64,000 nt of DNA from Bacteroidaceae bacterium (GCA_021768245.1 JAETNO010000010.1:1-64000); one strand, 5' to 3'; counted from the stretch's first letter, positions 24,974 to 32,976 are shown. The notes: generated from the letters alone by a model not told the origin. Made by a program: numbers and translations.

Positions 24974-25786
24974 ATGACATATATAAGAAAATCTATAGGT
25001 CGGGCTCCAGGCAATCCGGGCATAGGGATTCAGGCACGTGATGTACTGGTGCTACTGAATATCGATGATATCGCTTTCATGCCTTCGCCTGACGACAAGG
25101 GTGTGGTAATAACCGACAACATCGTTATGAAACCCGGACGATATGGAATCGGCATATACATGACGCCCGGATCCGCCGAGGTCACCAGTGCAGCCGACGG
25201 GGAAATAGACCAGACAGGCTTCAAGCCGGCGGTAAAATTCAATCACCCCGGGAACAATCAGGAGGTACGTGAGTTCAAAATCAACGAATTGAACTCAAAG
25301 TTCCTCGGAATCCTGCGCTATTGCTCCGGTAAGCCTGCTGACCTTATCGGCTCAATCTGCAATCCATGCAAGATTACCCCGTCATATACCGGCAACAACG
25401 AAAGCAGCACAAACGAGTTTACCCTCGAGCAGATATCCAAGGGCGACGATATCAAGATATATAAAGGCACCGTTCCGCTCGAAGAGCCTGTCTCCGTTGT
25501 CGAAGCCGGAGTGGATGCGGTTACGTTCGTAGCCGAGGGACAATATCAGTTATCGGGCGGTTCCGCCGTAATCGATGAAATCACCGGCGGAGCTCATGAC
25601 GCGGTCATAACGCTTCTTGGCGCGACAGGAGGCTCCCCCAGTGTATCCAACGCAGGCGGCAAAATCCTTCTGCGCGGCGGCAAAGCGTTCACCGCCTCCG
25701 AGGGCACCCAGCTCACCCTCCGCGCTTTCGATTCAGGAGAAGGCGGCCTGATATGGATTGAGCAAAGCCGATACGTTCCAGCCTAA
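24974..25786 (+). CDS. Structural protein with capsid-like C-terminal beta domain
   Basis: This 270-residue protein follows the capsid gene by 19 bases. Residues 1-150 look like a beta-rich structural protein (RDVLVLLNIDDIAFMPSPDD). The last 95 residues (VDAVTFVAEGQYQLSGGSAV ... NAGGKILLRGG) resemble the small beta domain repeated at the capsid C-terminus, so it may decorate the head surface. It could instead be a head-tail or tail-tube protein. It is followed by a terminator. Confidence 0.6.
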   Translation: MTYIRKSIGRAPGNPGIGIQARDVLVLLNIDDIAFMPSPDDKGVVITDNIVMKPGRYGIGIYMTPGSAEVTSAADGEIDQTGFKPAVKFNHPGNNQEVREFKINELNSKFLGILRYCSGKPADLIGSICNPCKITPSYTGNNESSTNEFTLEQISKGDDIKIYKGTVPLEEPVSVVEAGVDAVTFVAEGQYQLSGGSAVIDEITGGAHDAVITLLGATGGSPSVSNAGGKILLRGGKAFTASEGTQLTLRAFDSGEGGLIWIEQSRYVPA

Positions 25787-25811
25787 TCCTACAGGATCAT
25801 TTCCCCAATAT

Positions 25812-25842
25812 ATCCCCGTGGCTCTGGCTTCGGGGATTTTTT
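25812..25842 (+). terminator. Terminator after the capsid genes
   Basis: ATCCCCG pairs with CGGGGAT and is followed by TTTTT, between the capsid-adjacent gene and higBA. Confidence 0.75.
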
Positions 25843-25896
25843 GCCTTATGTTGAAACTTTTTTACTCTTAAAGTTGTATAATATTAAAACTTTTCG

Positions 25897-25904
25897 TAAC
25901 TTTG
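25897..25904 (+). promoter_or_regulatory. -7 box of higBA
   Basis: TAACTTTG ends only 4 bases before the higB ATG at 25909, so the mRNA is probably leaderless or nearly so. Confidence 0.6.
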
Positions 25905-25908
25905 TGGC

Positions 25909-26238
25909 ATGGAAAGAAAGATAACGACATACGGAGGATATTTCAAGGAGTTTATGGCTTCACTTGATGAAAAGACGCAATTTAAGATAAATCAAGGTTT
26001 GCTGTTGCTGGCTACCCAACCGCGATTGTCTGCAAAATTTGTCAAGCCGATAAGAGATGGTTTGTTTGAATTGCGCACCGCATGGAATGGGAACATTTAC
26101 CGGGTGTTTTTCATCTTTGACAATGGGAATATCGTCGTTCTTTTTAACGGATTCCAGAAGAAAACACAAAAAACGCCGAACAGTGAGATTAACAAAGCAT
26201 TGAAAATAAAAGCCGAATATTATGGAAGCAAAAAATAA
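25909..26238 (+). CDS. higB: HigB-type (RelE superfamily, Gp49-like) toxin
   Basis: This 109-residue protein is a RelE-fold mRNA interferase of the HigB/Gp49 type: YFKEFMASLDEKTQFKINQG, LSAKFVKPIRDGLFELRTAW and YRVFFIFDNGNIVVLFNGF, followed by KKTQKTP. The toxin-first order and 17-base overlap with an XRE antitoxin are typical of higBA. It cuts translated mRNA in known systems. It is an independent toxin-antitoxin insert between capsid and terminase genes, with its own promoter and terminator. Confidence 0.9.
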   Translation: MERKITTYGGYFKEFMASLDEKTQFKINQGLLLLATQPRLSAKFVKPIRDGLFELRTAWNGNIYRVFFIFDNGNIVVLFNGFQKKTQKTPNSEINKALKIKAEYYGSKK

Positions 26239-26527
26239 CATCGTTGAAGATTATACTCCCGTTCTCGAACAGAATTTCGGGAAAGTAGGAAGCCCGGAAT
26301 GGGAAAAATCCATTGAAGAAGCTGAATCTTTCTATGCCGGGCAAATGCTGAGGGAAACGCGCAAGGAGGTACACATGACCCAAAGCGAACTCGCCGCAAA
26401 ACTCAACGTAACCAAATCCTACATTTCAAGAATTGAAAACGGGTTTATTACTCCGAGTGTAACTGTGTTCTACCGTATTATTGACGCTCTCGGCATGCGT
26501 GTCGAGATTGTAAAGCCTATCGGTTGA
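26222..26527 (+). CDS. higA: HigA-type antitoxin (XRE)
   Basis: This 101-residue protein has a C-terminal XRE helix-turn-helix (HMTQSELAAKLNVTKSYISR, then IENGFITPSVTVFYRIIDAL) and an N-terminal toxin-binding helix. It overlaps higB by 17 bases and is followed by a terminator. It should neutralise HigB and repress the shared promoter. Confidence 0.9.
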   Translation: MEAKNNIVEDYTPVLEQNFGKVGSPEWEKSIEEAESFYAGQMLRETRKEVHMTQSELAAKLNVTKSYISRIENGFITPSVTVFYRIIDALGMRVEIVKPIG

Positions 26528-26548
26528 ACCGAAATATAAATCATTGAA

Positions 26549-26584
26549 ACGCTCCGAAGGGATTACCCTCCGGGGCGTTTTTTG
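26549..26584 (+). terminator. Terminator of higBA
   Basis: ACGCTCCG...AAGGG pairs with CCCT...CCGGGGCGT around ATTA, followed by TTTTTTG. Confidence 0.8.
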
Positions 26585-26638
26585 TCCTTCTCCCGGTAAT
26601 TACCGCCATATAATTTTGTAGGGTCAATAACATATCTC

Positions 26639-27583
26639 ATGGAACAGGACAAAAGAAAAATAATTACCGAATATCTTACCGGGCCGCGTGATTATTCTGA
26701 AGGCGTGGCACTTTACCAGCGTTTCGGCGTGAATCTGATGTTAAAACGCCGTTTCACCGTCGACGATACCGCCACTACACGGGAAATCCTATTCGACGAG
26801 CTCCGCAAAATCGCCGGACTTACCGAAAATGAATTTTCCGCACTTCCGCGCCGCGCCAAAACGAAGCATGCCACAATCGAGATGAAAGCCCCGGTTAAAA
26901 CCGCTACGGTTGATGATGAAACCGCGCTTATGGAGCTGGCAGACTCCTTCGGAGTGAGCGTCGACGAACTGGTAAGTCTGGATTTTCAGGAACGTGTGCT
27001 GGCCATGGACGACAACGCCGACCGAATCGACGAACTTACCGAGGAACTGGAGCAGGCCCGCTCCAAATATGCCGAAGCTCCGGAACCGATCAGGAAAATG
27101 ATCCGTTTCCGCGAAAAATATCCCTTCCTTAACTCCCCTGACTGCCCCGACATTCTGAAAGTGCTGGTGGCTGACATGTTTACCGCATACGGGAACTATA
27201 AAGCCGCGTTCGTCCGTCTCCAGTCACTCGGAGACTCTGATTCCGCCCAAGCTGCCACCGAATGTGAGACAATCGTGACCGAATATCTGAAGAACCGTGA
27301 AATCTGGGATGAGCTTGAGCATTACAGGGAAACCGGCTCGATTCTCGGCAAAGCCGCCAAATTCCGGGACGTGGAGACAAATGAGGATTTGGCCTCCCTC
27401 TCCGACGTTGAGCTTATGGGAAAACTCAACTCCGCTACCGTCAATGTCTCAAAGCATAAAAAGAAATTCGATGAATCCAAGGCAAAGGGTGAGGAAAACG
27501 AGAAAGCCGCAGCTGCTTATGAAGTGTGGACACAAAGAAAGGCAGCGTTAAAGGCCGAAGTGGAACGTCGAAAAAAAAAATAA
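26639..27583 (+). CDS. Hypothetical phage protein ending in a slippery A10 run
   Basis: This 314-residue helical protein is unrecognised. It has heptad-like segments (DRIDELTEELEQARSKYAEA; EENEKAAAAYEVWTQRKAAL). Its last codons are CGA AAA AAA AAA TAA, a run of ten A at 27571-27580. A -1 slip there would avoid the stop and add about 57 residues from the frame that ends at 27753. It sits between higBA and the terminase genes. A link to head assembly or packaging is inferred from position only. Confidence 0.65.
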   Translation: MEQDKRKIITEYLTGPRDYSEGVALYQRFGVNLMLKRRFTVDDTATTREILFDELRKIAGLTENEFSALPRRAKTKHATIEMKAPVKTATVDDETALMELADSFGVSVDELVSLDFQERVLAMDDNADRIDELTEELEQARSKYAEAPEPIRKMIRFREKYPFLNSPDCPDILKVLVADMFTAYGNYKAAFVRLQSLGDSDSAQAATECETIVTEYLKNREIWDELEHYRETGSILGKAAKFRDVETNEDLASLSDVELMGKLNSATVNVSKHKKKFDESKAKGEENEKAAAAYEVWTQRKAALKAEVERRKKK

Positions 27584-27753
27584 GAGAATCTATCGAGACT
27601 GCGGAACGCTCTAAAGCACAAATTCTGCGTTTTCTTTCCCGCCCCGGCTGCCATCCGTGCGATCGTTCCGAGGCCGGTCACCAGCTGTCGGAATCCAACA
27701 GGCATATCCGTGAACTGAATGACCGCTTAACGGCGATATTGACAGAACTCTGA
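27571..27753 (+). other. Possible -1 frameshift extension
   Basis: After the A10 run the -1 frame stays open and protein-like (RESIETAERSKAQILRFLSR, then CHPCDRSEAGHQLSESNRH) to the TGA at 27751-27753. It has no ATG, and its only upstream in-frame starts lie inside the previous gene. It may be expressed only by ribosome or polymerase slippage, or be a remnant. Confidence 0.4.
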
Positions 27754-27895
27754 TTCCGGGATATGGTACAAGAACCTAAAGTGTAGGAAATGAAACAAAG
27801 AAGCACACGTGAGGCTGTGTAAAAAATATGCGTAGCCTCTTGCATTATTTCTTGATGTCGTTTGCTATGAGTCGTCATATCCATATATTTGCTGC

Positions 27896-28255
27896 ATGAG
27901 TACTGGCAATGACAATATAACAAAATACCCAGAGTTTCCGCTGACAAAGGAAGAAGAGGATAATATCTATAAACTGGCTTCCGCCGGTATGCGTTCGGCT
28001 GAAATCGCCGTGTCTATGAAATGGCCGCCGGAGCGTTGCCGGGCGTTCTGCATTATCGCTGAGTTACCGGGTTCGTCTCTGGCCCTGATGCTGGCCGCCG
28101 CCCGTGCAGAAGGAATCGCCGCACCGCAAATCAAACTTCAGGAAGCCGCCACCGCCGGAAACATAGACGCCATAAAGGCACTCCAGAAGATTCAGGCGCG
28201 AAACCGCTTTAACGAACTTGTCAACTATATGGACGATGACGAATTTACCCCGTAA
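27896..28255 (+). CDS. Hypothetical protein with HTH-like start, before terminase genes
   Basis: This 119-residue protein has a possible helix-turn-helix (FPLTKEEEDNIYKLASAGMR, then SAEIAVSMKWPPERC), as in many small packaging or DNA-binding proteins. It overlaps the next gene by 20 bases and lies two genes before the large terminase. It may be one part of a two-gene small terminase or a regulator. No family is certain. Confidence 0.6.
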   Translation: MSTGNDNITKYPEFPLTKEEEDNIYKLASAGMRSAEIAVSMKWPPERCRAFCIIAELPGSSLALMLAAARAEGIAAPQIKLQEAATAGNIDAIKALQKIQARNRFNELVNYMDDDEFTP

Positions 28256-28916
28256 GCCCTCACGGATAAACTTCGAGGCGATAGATTCCCGCCAGATTGA
28301 AAGAATACTGTCTACCGGGAATCTCGAAAGTCTGACACCTGAAGAACGCGACTATTTCGATTTAATGGAAATGGTTCGCGGACTCCGGGCGCGTATGATG
28401 TTTCCCGGAGGCAAGCGGATAGTCACCAAAGCCGGAATAATCAAGCTGCTGAAGTCCGATGCTTACGGACTTTCGGACTGGATGGCCCGCCAGATATACG
28501 CCGACGCGCTCAATTTTTTCTACTCCGAGGAAAATGTGCGTCCCCGTGCATGGGCCAACCTCTATGCCGAGCGTTACGAGAAATGGGCCGACCTCGCCGC
28601 CTCTATGGGAAAGCTGAAGGAAGCAAAGAGCATGCTGCATGAGGCAGCAAAACTCCGTGGCTGCTATGATGAAGCCACTCCGGAGATTCCCCGGGAACTC
28701 CTCGACGCTTCCCCCGTCATTCTCTATACGCACGACCCCGAAAGCATGGGCGCGCCGAAGGCCGACCGCAATGAGCTGGAGGCGTTCATTGATTCAATAC
28801 CGGAAATACCGGAAATCAACCGCCGGAGGGTGAAGGAGGATGCGGGAATAATGAAACGCAACCTCCTCCAGCGAATGATGGACGATGTAAAGGAATTTGG
28901 AGATGAAAACGGATAA
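28236..28916 (+). CDS. Probable small terminase subunit
   Basis: This 226-residue helical protein directly precedes and overlaps the large terminase gene, the usual place of the small subunit, which binds the packaging site. Visible features are an N-terminal region with DSRQIERILSTGNLESLTPE and a helix rich in Ala and Glu (AERYEKWADLAASMGKLKEA). ATG at 28236 (MTNLPRKP) is preferred over a TTG at 28218. Function is assigned mainly by position. Confidence 0.6.
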   Translation: MTNLPRKPSRINFEAIDSRQIERILSTGNLESLTPEERDYFDLMEMVRGLRARMMFPGGKRIVTKAGIIKLLKSDAYGLSDWMARQIYADALNFFYSEENVRPRAWANLYAERYEKWADLAASMGKLKEAKSMLHEAAKLRGCYDEATPEIPRELLDASPVILYTHDPESMGAPKADRNELEAFIDSIPEIPEINRRRVKEDAGIMKRNLLQRMMDDVKEFGDENG

Positions 28917-30603
28917 GATTCCTGAAGTGCCCGTGAAATTCGGCTCTGATGCGCTGATTCTATGCGACTGGATAGACACTACCAATTTTTTATCTATCGG
29001 AGGACGCGGTGTAGCAAAAAGCACCGTTATCATTGCCCGGCGTTCCCTGAGATGCGTACGCCTGATGCCGGGTGCCCCCATAGCCATTGTCGCCAACACA
29101 TATTCAAACCTTGTAGACAATATAATGCCTGCCGTACAGAACGGCTGGAAACTTCAAGGGCTTATCGAGGGAATCCACTATATCAAGGGGAGACGTCCCC
29201 CGTTGGACTGGAGCCGCAGATGCTCCGTCATTGTCGATGATTACCGCCATGTCTACTCTTTCTGGAATGGTTCCGTGATCTTTCTCGGTTCCCTCGACAA
29301 TCCCTCTTTGCTGGCCGGTAAATCCGTAGCCCATCTGATATTTGACGAAGCCAAGTATGCTTCCGACATGAAAGCTGCCCGCGTAATGCCTATTCTCCGA
29401 GGCGACGCAATCACTTACGGACGCTGCCATCTCTACGGAGGCGTCACGATTACCACCGATATGCCCGACGTCACCGAGGGTGAATATGACTGGTTTTTCC
29501 GCTATGCTTCAGAAATGGAGCCGGAGCGCATTGTCATAATAGTGCAAGCTGCCGGGGAGTTGAACCGGCTGCAACTGAAACTCACACGCGCCAACCGTGA
29601 GGAGCCCCCCGACATCAAGAAAATCGCCCGGCTTGAAAAGCGTATCGACTATTATACCGAGGGGCTGCTGAAGCTGCGCAAGGGTCAAACCTTCTTTATG
29701 AATATATCGAGTTTCGTCAATATCGATATCCTTACCGTTGACTATGCGAAACGCCTCTATAATGGCGCACTCGAACTCCACGAGTTCCTTAAATCCGTTA
29801 TGGGTATGCGTCCGGGAGTAAGGAAGGACGCGAGGTTTTACGTGCTTTTCTCAGATAAGCACAAGTACACCGACGGAACCGCGTCGGGAGTGGCGGCCTT
29901 CACCTCGGCGGAACTGCGACACCTCGACCCTTCCCGCCCCATCGACGGAGGCATGGACTTCGGCAATATGCTTTCGTTGGTTGTCGGACAACCGGATGGC
30001 AATCGTTACCGGGTTCATAAGAATTTCTACGAGATACCGCCGGGCTGGTTCCGCGAGCTCGCCGACCAGTTCCTTGATTTTTTCAGTTCCCACACGTCCA
30101 AGACCCTGAACCTCTATTACGACCGCTCCGGCAATAACTTCCAGAAACAGGGCGAGGACTACGCCGGGAAGATCAAGGAGGCTATCGAGAAGGACGCTGC
30201 AGGCCGGCGCACCGGCTGGACTGTTGTACTGAAGTCACGCAAGCAAGCCACAATCAAGCAGAACGCCGAGTATGATTTCATGCACGAGCTTATGCGTGGC
30301 GAGAACAAACGCCTTCCCCTGCTGCTTGTCGATGCCCTTAACTGTCCGGAAATGGTGTGCAGTATCGAGGGCGCAAAGGCTGAAGTCAAATACCGTGGAC
30401 AGCAGAAAGTGGTGGCGAAAGTCAAAAAGACCGAGAAGTTAGAGGCAAAGAAACTCCCCCGACTGTCGACCAACTTCTCGGACGCCTTCAAATACCTGAT
30501 GATGCGTCGCGAATGGCTTACCGCTGCCAAAGCCATGCCGGCAATGCCTTCAGGAGCTGCGGAACTGGCCGACCGCTGGATGGCCGACCGATTCGGTGAC
30601 TGA
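28903..30603 (+). CDS. terL: Large terminase subunit
   Basis: This 566-residue packaging motor has a Walker A-like GGRGVAKST (33-41), a Walker B LIFDEA with D148 and E149, and a later nuclease-type motif GGMDFGN. ATP hydrolysis drives DNA into the head and the C-terminal nuclease cuts genomes. ATG at 28903 (MKTDKIPEV) is used; a TTG two codons earlier is possible. It follows capsid genes instead of preceding the portal and capsid as in lambda-like order. A terminator follows. Confidence 0.9.
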   Translation: MKTDKIPEVPVKFGSDALILCDWIDTTNFLSIGGRGVAKSTVIIARRSLRCVRLMPGAPIAIVANTYSNLVDNIMPAVQNGWKLQGLIEGIHYIKGRRPPLDWSRRCSVIVDDYRHVYSFWNGSVIFLGSLDNPSLLAGKSVAHLIFDEAKYASDMKAARVMPILRGDAITYGRCHLYGGVTITTDMPDVTEGEYDWFFRYASEMEPERIVIIVQAAGELNRLQLKLTRANREEPPDIKKIARLEKRIDYYTEGLLKLRKGQTFFMNISSFVNIDILTVDYAKRLYNGALELHEFLKSVMGMRPGVRKDARFYVLFSDKHKYTDGTASGVAAFTSAELRHLDPSRPIDGGMDFGNMLSLVVGQPDGNRYRVHKNFYEIPPGWFRELADQFLDFFSSHTSKTLNLYYDRSGNNFQKQGEDYAGKIKEAIEKDAAGRRTGWTVVLKSRKQATIKQNAEYDFMHELMRGENKRLPLLLVDALNCPEMVCSIEGAKAEVKYRGQQKVVAKVKKTEKLEAKKLPRLSTNFSDAFKYLMMRREWLTAAKAMPAMPSGAAELADRWMADRFGD

Positions 30604-30637
30604 CATACTTACCGGTTCCCTTACCGACCATATTACC

Positions 30638-30672
30638 GCCCGACGGACATTCATGTCGCCGGGCGTTTTTTC
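30638..30672 (+). terminator. Terminator after terL
   Basis: CGCCCG...GGACAT pairs with ATGTC...CGGGCG, followed by TTTTTT. Confidence 0.85.
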
Positions 30673-30955
30673 GTCTCCATCGCGACGCCGGGTAATGCCG
30701 TAACAATCCCTACGACTCACATTTCACCTTTGGTAAGGGGTGGTAACTACTTTTTCTCTTCTGAGCGGCCCGCACTTCGGAGCGTGTCAAAAATCGCGTT
30801 TTTGTTTTTCAATGCAGCTAACCGCCTTATTTATAGTAAAATGATGATTTGGAGAGCAAAATTTCATGTCAAAAACAACATTTTTTGCTCTGAAAACCGC
30901 AGTTTTTTACCGCATTACCGCTAAAATTTTGCGGTTATCGGGATGTTACCAGAAT

Positions 30956-30994
30956 AAAAATGCGCCAGAAAGTGTTTATCCCGACGCATTTTTT
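30956..30994. terminator. Terminator of the minus-strand DUF5053 unit
   Basis: AAAAATGCG (30956-30964) pairs with CGCATTTTT (30985-30993), with T-runs in both directions. It lies 20 bases past the DUF5053 stop. Confidence 0.7.
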
Positions 30995-31014
30995 ATGTGT
31001 CTCATACAAGTTTG

Positions 31015-31344
31015 TCATTCGTCTCCGGTTTCCATCGCTGCGGAATCAATCTCATCGGCATGCCTCTCAAGGCGTTTTGCTATGTCGCGCAGAGCTTCTG
31101 ACAGACGTTGATATTCCTCCGGCTTGAATGAGGCCGGCTTGCCGAATACCATATTTCCATTAATGCGCTGCGTGAACCATGCCGGAGACCTGTTAAAGTA
31201 TTCCCTGGCCACTCCGGCGGTATTCAAAAGGCCCCGCATCTCCATAAAAGTCACCCACACGGCCTCTGACTTAATCCTAACTTGCTGCTCCCGTCTGAAA
31301 GCGGGGTCGCACATTTGCTCAAATGTTATCTTCTCTTTATCCAT
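31015..31344 (-). CDS. DUF5053 family protein, copy 1
   Basis: This 109-residue protein shares with the proteins at 40709 and 58190 the pattern AREYFNRSPAWFTQRINGN followed by GKPASFKPEEYQRLSEAL: an HTH-like helix pair and a C-terminal helix. DUF5053 proteins are common in Bacteroidales mobile elements and their function is unknown. It follows a 41-residue ORF in the same operon, on the strand opposite to the rest of this part of the phage. It may be a small DNA-binding accessory protein. Confidence 0.75.
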   Translation of the reverse strand: MDKEKITFEQMCDPAFRREQQVRIKSEAVWVTFMEMRGLLNTAGVAREYFNRSPAWFTQRINGNMVFGKPASFKPEEYQRLSEALRDIAKRLERHADEIDSAAMETGDE

Positions 31345-31386
31345 AATTTTGTAAATTTGCCCCCGTCTTTCAAACGGGGGCTTGTT

Positions 31387-31512
31387 TCAGATTTCATCAA
31401 GGAGTTCAAACAGATAGCCCTTGATACGATTGACGATTGGTTGATTTTTCGAAGTTTCGATTATTGCAAGTAGGTCTAAGATTCGGAAAATCAACCTTTG
31501 TTTTTGTTTCAT
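31387..31512 (-). CDS. 41-residue protein upstream of DUF5053, copy 1
   Basis: This 41-residue ORF (MKQKQRLIFRILDLLAIIET) ends in GYLFELLDEI and is preceded by a rare strong Shine-Dalgarno AGGAGG about 10 bases before ATG 31512. Its size, amphipathic helix pattern and place before DUF5053 match the 46-residue ORFs at 40520 and 57983. The function is unknown; the constant pairing suggests a two-gene module. Confidence 0.65.
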   Translation of the reverse strand: MKQKQRLIFRILDLLAIIETSKNQPIVNRIKGYLFELLDEI

Positions 31513-31546
31513 CTCATATTCACACCTCCTTTCTTGTTTTACATTA

Positions 31547-31554
31547 CAAAGATA
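31547..31554 (-). promoter_or_regulatory. -7 box of the 41-aa/DUF5053 operon
   Basis: TATCTTTG on the minus strand, 35 bases before the ATG at 31512. Confidence 0.6.
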
Positions 31555-31699
31555 TAAAATAATGTTTATATAAACAAACATTTATAGATTTTTTTTTGAA
31601 AAAACTTCAACGGAAAGTCTCTTATAAAAATATTTTCTCATTTTAATTTTATTAACGTTTTTTTTTTTTTGTTCACAGAATTCTTCTCAACTTTGCGGT

Positions 31700-31925
31700 G
31701 TCAACCAGTCGCCGACCCCGTGTCGGTATAGTCGCAAATGCGGCTCGAATTTTTCGGGCATTTTTTATGCCCGCTTACACTACGATATAAGGCGTTCGCC
31801 TTCTCCAAACCAATTAATACGACTATTTCGACCGTCGGTTTTCGGTGACTGTTTGACGACATGGAGAGGCGAACGCCTTTTTTGTACTTACTCAAATCGT
31901 CAAACATTCTAAACAGTCACCGACA
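31700..31925 (+). ncRNA. P4 CI/P1 C4-like antisense leader RNA, copy B
   Basis: seqA (31700-31715) pairs with seqB (31842-31857) with one mismatch and one G-U. seqB pairs perfectly over 13 positions with seqC (31911-31923), two bases before ATG 31926. seqB lies inside a long stem, AAGGCGTTCGCC-t-CTCC (31789-31806) with GGAG-a-GGCGAACGCCTT (31863-31879), followed by TTTT. The stem sequence is unlike copies A, D and E but in the same place, so the structure rather than the sequence is kept. The -7 box is the weaker CAACTTTG (31688-31695). Confidence 0.7.
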
Positions 31926-32198
31926 ATGAAAAAATCAGAGAAAATCGACAAAACCCTTGCACATATCGGAAATTACTCCGACATTTGCAATGCGTTACAT
32001 TTGAATCAGGCGACCGAGTCGCCGACAGCCACAGCCGCCGGCCTTTTTTATGGCCGTGGCTCACGCTATATAACTACAAGTTCCGTCCCGTGCGGTGCGT
32101 TAATGCGCCCGCTGCCTGGTTCAAGGTGTAACGCAACGGGGAGCGGAACTTTTTCCGTATCCCCTCGAGAGCAAACCAATATTCAATGTTTCATTTAA
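31926..32198 (+). CDS. Short frame after leader B, probably truncated
   Basis: The frame starts MKKSEKIDKTLAHIGNYSDI at the position where ORF1 begins in the other cassettes, but it is unlike ORF1. After about residue 28 it runs through leader RNA C and reads like non-coding sequence. It may be a short regulatory peptide or the 5' remnant of a gene cut off when leader C was inserted or duplicated. Confidence 0.3.
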   Translation: MKKSEKIDKTLAHIGNYSDICNALHLNQATESPTATAAGLFYGRGSRYITTSSVPCGALMRPLPGSRCNATGSGTFSVSPREQTNIQCFI

Positions 32199-32210
32199 AA
32201 GCGTTACAAA
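31991..32210 (+). ncRNA. P4 CI/P1 C4-like antisense leader RNA, copy C
   Basis: seqA (31991-32010) pairs with seqB (32115-32135) over about 20 positions with one bulge and G-U pairs. seqB pairs with seqC (32201-32208, GCGTTACA, plus GAAC at 32213-32216), which surrounds ATG 32211. seqB lies in the loop of AAGTTCCG-tc-CCG (32078-32090) with CGG-ggag-CGGAACTT (32137-32151), followed by TTTT. A hairpin with loop TTTTTTAT (32028-32062) lies between. It sits directly downstream of leader B, so the two are in tandem. Confidence 0.65.
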
Positions 32211-32399
32211 ATGAACGAAAATCTTCAGACCCGCCGCGTCAGCTCGAAGAAGCTGCGCCGCATCCTCCACTCCCTCGCCGACGACATCTGCGACATGCAG
32301 GACGGCATCATCCTCTCCATGGAGGGCAACTCCTTCAACTTCCACCTCGACGGGGGCACCATCAACATCACCATCAACGAGGGAACGAAAACCATGTGA
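32211..32399 (+). CDS. Cassette ORF1, copy C
   Basis: This 62-residue protein (MNENLQTRRVSSKKLRRILH) is nearly identical to ORF1 of copies A, D and E from TRRVSSKK to the C-terminal HLDGGTINITINEGT. The N-terminus differs, as seqC covers it. It lacks a directly overlapping ORF2; a diverged relative follows at 32528 with its own promoter. It is controlled by leader C and possibly also by leader B upstream. Confidence 0.75.
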   Translation: MNENLQTRRVSSKKLRRILHSLADDICDMQDGIILSMEGNSFNFHLDGGTINITINEGTKTM

Positions 32400-32492
32400 A
32401 ATATTCCTCCATGTAGGATTCCCGCCATACGCGGCAAGGTAAAAATTACACGTATTCAGTAATTATTTACCATAATATATAATTTAATTTCA

Positions 32493-32500
32493 TATCTTTG
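32493..32500 (+). promoter_or_regulatory. -7 box before the ORF2-like gene
   Basis: TATCTTTG, 28 bases before ATG 32528, gives the diverged ORF2 its own promoter. Confidence 0.6.
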
Positions 32501-32527
32501 TATTATTATTATTCATCTGAAAAATAT

Positions 32528-32890
32528 ATGGAAATCAAGAAAGACTCTATAATCATGAGCGACGCTGCAATTGCAGCCATCGGCAGTCTTCAGCACAATG
32601 CCGGGACATATGAATATTACAGGAGCAATCTCGACCGCCTGTTCAGTTACATACTCCACTGCTCGGATGAAATAGGAATGAGCGATATCGAATCCATCGA
32701 GACTCTCCGGGCCATTGACGGCATACGCCGCGACCTCGCGGCAATCGCCGGCCCCGTCGCCTGCGGTAAGTGCCCCAAAGATTCCACGGAGGAAGAAATC
32801 GCCGGACGGGTGGAGGAATCGTTCACCGGCATCGATGATATCCAGGATTCAGACACTCCGGGGGACGCCATGGACGAAAATCAGGAATAA
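32528..32890 (+). CDS. Diverged ORF2-like protein
   Basis: This 120-residue acidic protein aligns with ORF2 of cassettes A, D and E: IIMSDAAIAAIGSLQ, then YRSNLDRLFSYILHC and LRAIDGIRRDLAAIAGP against LRVLQMIRRDLxTLASP. A C-terminal acidic extension (from about residue 80) is extra. ATG at 32528 is used because the promoter box lies at 32493. The divergence contrasts with the near identity of the adjacent ORF1 and suggests a different ORF2 lineage or replacement. Confidence 0.65.
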   Translation: MEIKKDSIIMSDAAIAAIGSLQHNAGTYEYYRSNLDRLFSYILHCSDEIGMSDIESIETLRAIDGIRRDLAAIAGPVACGKCPKDSTEEEIAGRVEESFTGIDDIQDSDTPGDAMDENQE

Positions 32891-32949
32891 TTACGGCCAT
32901 AGGTATTTTATTTCTTCATAGTTTTTAAGCGATAGAACCAAGCAGACCG

Positions 32950-32976
32950 GAAGCCCGATGAGAATCGGGCTTCTTT
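32950..32976 (+). terminator. Terminator after cassette C
   Basis: GAAGCCCGAT and ATCGGGCTTC form a 10-bp stem around GAGA, followed by TTT. Confidence 0.75.

Larger units (their letters stand above)
30604..31014. other. Gene-free gap with several hairpins between convergent units
   Basis: No supported gene. The gap holds the terL terminator, an AGAGCAAAA...TTTTGCTCT hairpin (30852-30893), ACCGC/GCGGT (about 30918-30936) and the terminator of the minus-strand DUF5053 unit. The sequence near 30690-30760 also has GGTAAC and GTAAC motifs like those at 20433-20680. Confidence 0.5.

Noticed and set aside
27526..27753. Independent 75-codon gene starting at GTG 27526
   Set aside because: The first part lies inside the previous gene in another frame; only the part after the A10 run looks like protein, which fits frameshifting or a remnant better.
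30730..31111. Short plus-strand frames between terL and DUF5053
   Set aside because: They cross terminators and hairpins and partly lie antisense to DUF5053; no coding pattern is seen.
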